DNA from: DASYUM01 sp036001225
Lineage (GTDB): Bacteria > Methylomirabilota > Methylomirabilia > Rokubacteriales > DASRDR01
Reading direction: 5' to 3'
Length of the DNA stretch: 9,112 nucleotides
Assembly: GCA_036001225.1 (NCBI GenBank)
Contig: DASYUM010000134.1
Coordinates: 1 to 9,112 of the forward strand
The notes under the pieces are model-generated. The model saw only the letters and a list, made by a program, of their open reading frames with translations. It had not been told where the DNA came from and ran no database searches. The position numbers and the translations under genes were made by a program. Positions 6,741 to 9,112 of the stretch are shown here, one piece after another. Numbering within the stretch: position 1 is the first letter of the stretch; every line of letters begins with the position of its first letter.

Positions 6741-7982
6741 CTACGCGAAGCGATCGGGGTCGAGCAAGGCGAGGTCCATCTCCGGTGCGGAGCCGGCGAC
6801 GAGCTGAGCGACCAGCTTGCCCGTGATCGGGCCGAGCGAGACGCCGATCATCGCGTGGCCGGTCGCCAGGATCACGTTCTCCCAGCCGGCCGGCCGGCCG
6901 ACGAGCGGCAGTCCGTCGGGCGTGCAGGGGCGGAGGCCGCGCCAGATCTCGCGGAGCGGCAGCCCCTCGACGCCGACCAGATAGCGAGCCGCCCCCCGGA
7001 CGATCGCCTCCACCCGCCGCCGGTTGATCGAGAAGTCGAGCCCGGCCAGCTCGAGGGTGCCGGCGAAGCGCAGCTGCTCGCCCATCGGCGTGACGGCGAA
7101 CCGCGCCTCTCCGAGCAGGAGCGGGAGGCGCGGTCCGGCGGCCGGCCGCGCGTAGGTGACGCTGTACCCCTTGGCCGGCTGGATCGGCAACCGGAGGCCG
7201 AGCCCCCGCGCGACGCCGGCCGACCAGCTGCCGGCAGCGAGCACGACCGTGTCGGCGGCGACCGGGCCCCGCGTGGTCTCCACCGTCGTGACGCGATGGC
7301 CAGCCGTCCGGAACCCCAGCACCTCCGTCCCCGGGCGAAGCGCGACCCCGCGGGCTTCCGCCACCCGGGCCAGCCCTCGCACGAACCGGTCGGGCACGAG
7401 GTGGGCGTCGTCGGGGAACAGGACGCCGCCGACGACGTCGCGGGCCAGGCTGGGCTCGAGGTCGCGCGCGCCGGCGGCGTCCACGATCTTGGCCGGCAGG
7501 CCGCTCGCCTCGAGTCGGCGGGCCTCGTGCTGGGCGTGGGCGTAGCCGGCCGGCGTCCGGTACACGGCGAGGGCGCCGTCCTGGCGGAAGCCGAACTCGA
7601 CGCCGTCCAGCGCCGCCAGCTCGCGGAAGAGCGTCAGGCTCCGGTAACTGAGGTCGCGCAGTAGCGGCAGGGCGCGGCGGACGTGCGCCTCCGTGCAGGC
7701 GCGACGGAATCGCCACAGCCAGGCGAGTAGCGCCGGGTCCAGGCGCGGCTTGATGTAGAAGGGGCTCTCGGGGTCCCGCATCCACTTGAGCCCCTGCTGC
7801 CAGACGCCGGGCGCGGCGAGGGGCATGCTGTGGCTCGGGACCACCAGCCCGGCGTTGCCGTACGAGCTGCCGCTCCCGATCTCACCCTGCTCGAGCACGC
7901 TCACCCGGGCGCCGGCGGCGGCGAGATAGTAGGCCGCGCAGACGCCGATGACCCCGCCCCCCACGATGACAACCACGGTCAC
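6741..7982 (-). CDS. FAD-dependent D-amino acid (or D-hydroxyproline-like) dehydrogenase, DadA family
   Basis: This 413-residue flavoenzyme of the DAO superfamily would oxidise a D-amino acid or cyclic imino acid to the oxo acid or imine. It would pass electrons to a membrane or protein acceptor. VVVIVGGGVIGVCAAYYL (residues 3-20) is the FAD-binding Rossmann motif, closed by Glu31. GSGSSYGNAGLVVPS (36-50), KGYSVTYARP (271-280), WRGLRPCTPDGLPLVG (347-362) and GHAMIGVSLGPITGK (375-389) are typical DadA-family signatures. The length is normal, and no signal peptide or transmembrane anchor stands out. Translation starts at GTG 7982: the GTG overlaps a TGA in the preceding reading frame (GTGA) and lies two codons before the Rossmann strand. 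It sits between a peptide-type permease and the sarcosine-oxidase-like genes, so it likely acts on the same imported substrate class. The exact substrate (D-amino acid, D-hydroxyproline or another secondary amino acid) cannot be told, so no symbol is given. Confidence 0.85.
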   Translation of the reverse strand: MTVVVIVGGGVIGVCAAYYLAAAGARVSVLEQGEIGSGSSYGNAGLVVPSHSMPLAAPGVWQQGLKWMRDPESPFYIKPRLDPALLAWLWRFRRACTEAHVRRALPLLRDLSYRSLTLFRELAALDGVEFGFRQDGALAVYRTPAGYAHAQHEARRLEASGLPAKIVDAAGARDLEPSLARDVVGGVLFPDDAHLVPDRFVRGLARVAEARGVALRPGTEVLGFRTAGHRVTTVETTRGPVAADTVVLAAGSWSAGVARGLGLRLPIQPAKGYSVTYARPAAGPRLPLLLGEARFAVTPMGEQLRFAGTLELAGLDFSINRRRVEAIVRGAARYLVGVEGLPLREIWRGLRPCTPDGLPLVGRPAGWENVILATGHAMIGVSLGPITGKLVAQLVAGSAPEMDLALLDPDRFA

Positions 7983-8024
7983 TCCCCCCGCAGGGTCGGG
8001 TCCAGCACGTCCCGCAGCCAGTCG
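7979..8024 (-). repeat. Direct repeat copy 1: duplicated 3' end of the ABC permease gene
   Basis: These 46 bases match 8089-8134 with three differences (43 of 46 identical by eye). On the minus strand both copies encode DWLRDVLDPTLRGE and a stop. This copy lies directly against the DadA-like gene, and its TGA overlaps that gene's GTG start. It is probably the original junction, with the other copy or the spacer arising later, though the order cannot be proven from one genome. Confidence 0.9.
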
Positions 8025-8051
8025 ATGTTCGGGTCCCCCCGCACCCCCCGG

Positions 8052-8079
8052 CCCCCTCCCACCCTGAGGGGGGAGGGGG
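8052..8079. repeat. G/C-rich inverted repeat (REP-like) between the two permease tails
   Basis: CCCCCTCCC (8052-8060) is perfectly complementary to GGGAGGGGG (8071-8079) across a 10-base loop. A GGCC on each outer side makes the palindrome partly longer. No T-run follows, so it is not a classical intrinsic terminator. It lies in the 64-base unique spacer (8025-8088) between the direct repeats and could be a short interspersed palindromic element. It could also form an RNA hairpin that tunes downstream expression. Confidence 0.6.
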
Positions 8080-8088
8080 TGGGCCTAC

Positions 8089-8134
8089 TCATTCGCCCCG
8101 CAGGGTCGGGTCGAGCACGTCCCGCAGCCAGTCG
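8089..8134 (-). repeat. Direct repeat copy 2: 3' end inside the ABC permease gene
   Basis: This copy is the true end of the permease reading frame, giving DWLRDVLDPTLRGE and TGA at 8091-8089. It mirrors the 46 bases at 7979-8024, 110 bases away. Because 110 is not a multiple of three, the two copies lie in different frames relative to the permease. Confidence 0.9.
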
Positions 8135-8994
8135 CCCGCTCGGCTCACCACGAGCGAGGTGAGCATGAGCACGGCACCGGGGAAGACCGAGATCCACCAG
8201 GCGGTATCGAGGTACTCGCGCCCCTCCTGGATCATGCCGCCCCAGGACGGCGTCGGCGGCTGGATGCCGAGGCCGAGGAAGGAGAGGGTCGCGTCCAGCA
8301 CGATGGCGCGCGCCAGCTCGAGCGTGGCGATGACCATGAGCGTCGAGGCGACGTTGGGGAGGATGTGGCGGACGATCACCCGCGGCACCGAGCCGCCGAG
8401 TCCCAGGATGGCCGCCACGAACTCCCGCCCGCGGAGGCTCAGCACCTGCGAGCGGAGCACCCGCGCGTAGGTCACCCACCCCGACAGCCCGACCACGACC
8501 ACGAGGTTGGGGAACGAGGGACCCAGGACGGCGATGATCCCGATGGCGAGCAGGATGAAGGGAAACGCGAGCTGGGCGTCGGCCACCGTCATGATGACCT
8601 CGTCCAGCCATCCGCCGCGGAAGCCGGCGACCAGTCCCAGCGCGCCGCCGACCAGCCCCCCGATGGCGACGGCGGCGAACCCGACGGTCAGCGAGACCCG
8701 GGTCCCGTAGACGACCCGGGAGAGGACGTCGCGGCCGAGGTGGTCCGTCCCCAGCGGATGGGCCTTGCCGTCGGCGGCCTGCCGGGTGGGGGCGGTCAGG
8801 CGGGCCCGAAGGGAGCCACGTTCCGGATCGTGGGGGGCCAGATAGGGGGCGGCGGCGCCGATGACGACGAGGACGGCGACGAAGACGCCGGCGGCCACGA
8901 TCAGCCGGGGAACACGACGGCGGCGGACCGCGACGCGGACCGGCAGGATCTTGCCGGCGGACAGCGGCGGGACGGCGACGGCCGGCTGACTCAT
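8089..8994 (-). CDS. ABC transporter permease, dipeptide/oligopeptide type (DppC/OppC family)
   Basis: This inner-membrane permease of 301 residues would form half of the channel of a peptide- or nickel-type ABC importer. A cytoplasmic N-terminus with basic residues (VRRRRVPR, 23-30) precedes a first membrane helix (31-52). The hallmark GTDHLGRDVLSRVVYGTRVS lies at 82-101. Further helices follow at about 102-125, 137-158, 163-181 and 264-284. EFVAAILGLGGSVPRVIVRHILP (191-213) is the EAA-type loop that docks on the ATPase. SFLGLGIQPPTPSWGGM (238-254) is another family signature. The length and end are normal. ATG 8994 was chosen for typical length and no clear Shine-Dalgarno sequence precedes it. 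The reading frame stays open to the window edge without another ATG, so a longer N-terminus is possible. A DppB partner, ATPases and a binding protein are not in the window and would be expected further right. Confidence 0.9.
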   Translation of the reverse strand: MSQPAVAVPPLSAGKILPVRVAVRRRRVPRLIVAAGVFVAVLVVIGAAAPYLAPHDPERGSLRARLTAPTRQAADGKAHPLGTDHLGRDVLSRVVYGTRVSLTVGFAAVAIGGLVGGALGLVAGFRGGWLDEVIMTVADAQLAFPFILLAIGIIAVLGPSFPNLVVVVGLSGWVTYARVLRSQVLSLRGREFVAAILGLGGSVPRVIVRHILPNVASTLMVIATLELARAIVLDATLSFLGLGIQPPTPSWGGMIQEGREYLDTAWWISVFPGAVLMLTSLVVSRAGDWLRDVLDPTLRGE

Positions 8995-9039
8995 AGGCCC
9001 GGGCCGATACGCGTCGCCCCGGGTCGTCCTCGGCCCTCG

Positions 9040-9076
9040 GCACGCCTCAACGTATGCGGCATACGCCTCGGCGTGC
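9040..9076. repeat. Imperfect hairpin upstream of the permease gene
   Basis: GCACGCC (9040-9046) pairs with GGCGTGC (9070-9076). Inside, CGTATG (9051-9056) pairs with CATACG (9060-9065) around a CGG loop, leaving a 4-by-4 internal bulge. It lies 46 bases before the permease ATG. No T-run follows on either strand. It may be a regulatory hairpin, an operator-like palindrome, or chance. In 8995-9112 I recognise no gene end. Confidence 0.45.
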
Positions 9077-9112
9077 CTCGCGCCTGCGTCCTCGATCTGC
9101 TCGGGCCGCGGC

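Larger units (their letters stand above)
7979..8092 (-). other. 37-codon mini-ORF bridging the permease and DadA-like genes
   Basis: An ATG at 8092-8090 overlaps the permease stop (ATGA). The frame then runs through the G/C palindrome and the repeated permease tail to a TGA at 7981-7979, which overlaps the next gene's GTG. The peptide begins MSRPTPSPLRVGGGRG and ends RDVLDPTLRGE. It has no recognisable domain and is probably a by-product of the duplication. It would, however, let ribosomes pass from the permease into the dehydrogenase by successive stop/start coupling. Whether it is translated is unknown. Confidence 0.4.

Noticed and set aside
1..9112. tRNA, rRNA, CRISPR arrays, transposases, integrases or phage genes
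   Set aside because: None were seen: no regularly spaced repeats, no cloverleaf ending in CCA, and no recombinase motif in any frame that fits the coding pattern.

Overview
This is a very GC-rich window with long spurious open frames on both strands. It looks like chromosomal DNA from an uncultured or poorly studied high-GC soil-type bacterium. The mix of dipeptide/oligopeptide ABC permeases, a sarcosine-oxidase-like operon and a DUF222/HNH (13E12-type) gene would fit Candidatus Rokubacteria or a relative. Actinobacteria or a high-GC proteobacterium cannot be excluded, and no rRNA or marker gene is present to decide.

Left part (1-1545, plus strand). The window opens with the last 38 codons of a DppC-type ABC permease (2-118). 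A 262-base spacer follows with nothing I can support except a strong Shine-Dalgarno sequence at its end. Next comes a DUF222 gene (381-1403) that is normal for about 305 codons and then loses its HNH nuclease half. The missing C-terminal tail of such a protein is readable on the opposite strand at 1303-1440, so this locus has been rearranged.

Central and right part (1546-8994, minus strand, transcribed right to left). A tightly packed gene cluster runs dppC-type permease (8994-8089), DadA-like FAD amino acid dehydrogenase (7982-6741), then four genes of a heterotetrameric sarcosine-oxidase-type complex: delta (6669-6361), alpha (6364-3467), gamma (3461-2760) and beta (2757-1546). Several junctions are 4-base start/stop overlaps or gaps of a few bases, so most of it probably forms one operon. 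The inferred job is uptake of a small peptide or amino-acid-like compound, followed by oxidation of secondary or N-methyl amines (sarcosine or related) and perhaps a D-amino acid or imino acid. One-carbon units would pass to tetrahydrofolate through the GcvT-like domain of alpha.

Most noteworthy points: (1) the alpha subunit keeps complete cysteine sets for two [2Fe-2S] clusters, suggesting electron transfer to a carrier rather than a pure oxidase; (2) between the permease and the DadA-like gene the permease 3' end is duplicated around a G/C palindrome, making a 37-codon mini-ORF overlapping both neighbours by four bases; (3) the HNH tail lies antisense to its own gene.

Right edge (8995-9112). 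This holds an imperfect hairpin and no gene I can identify.
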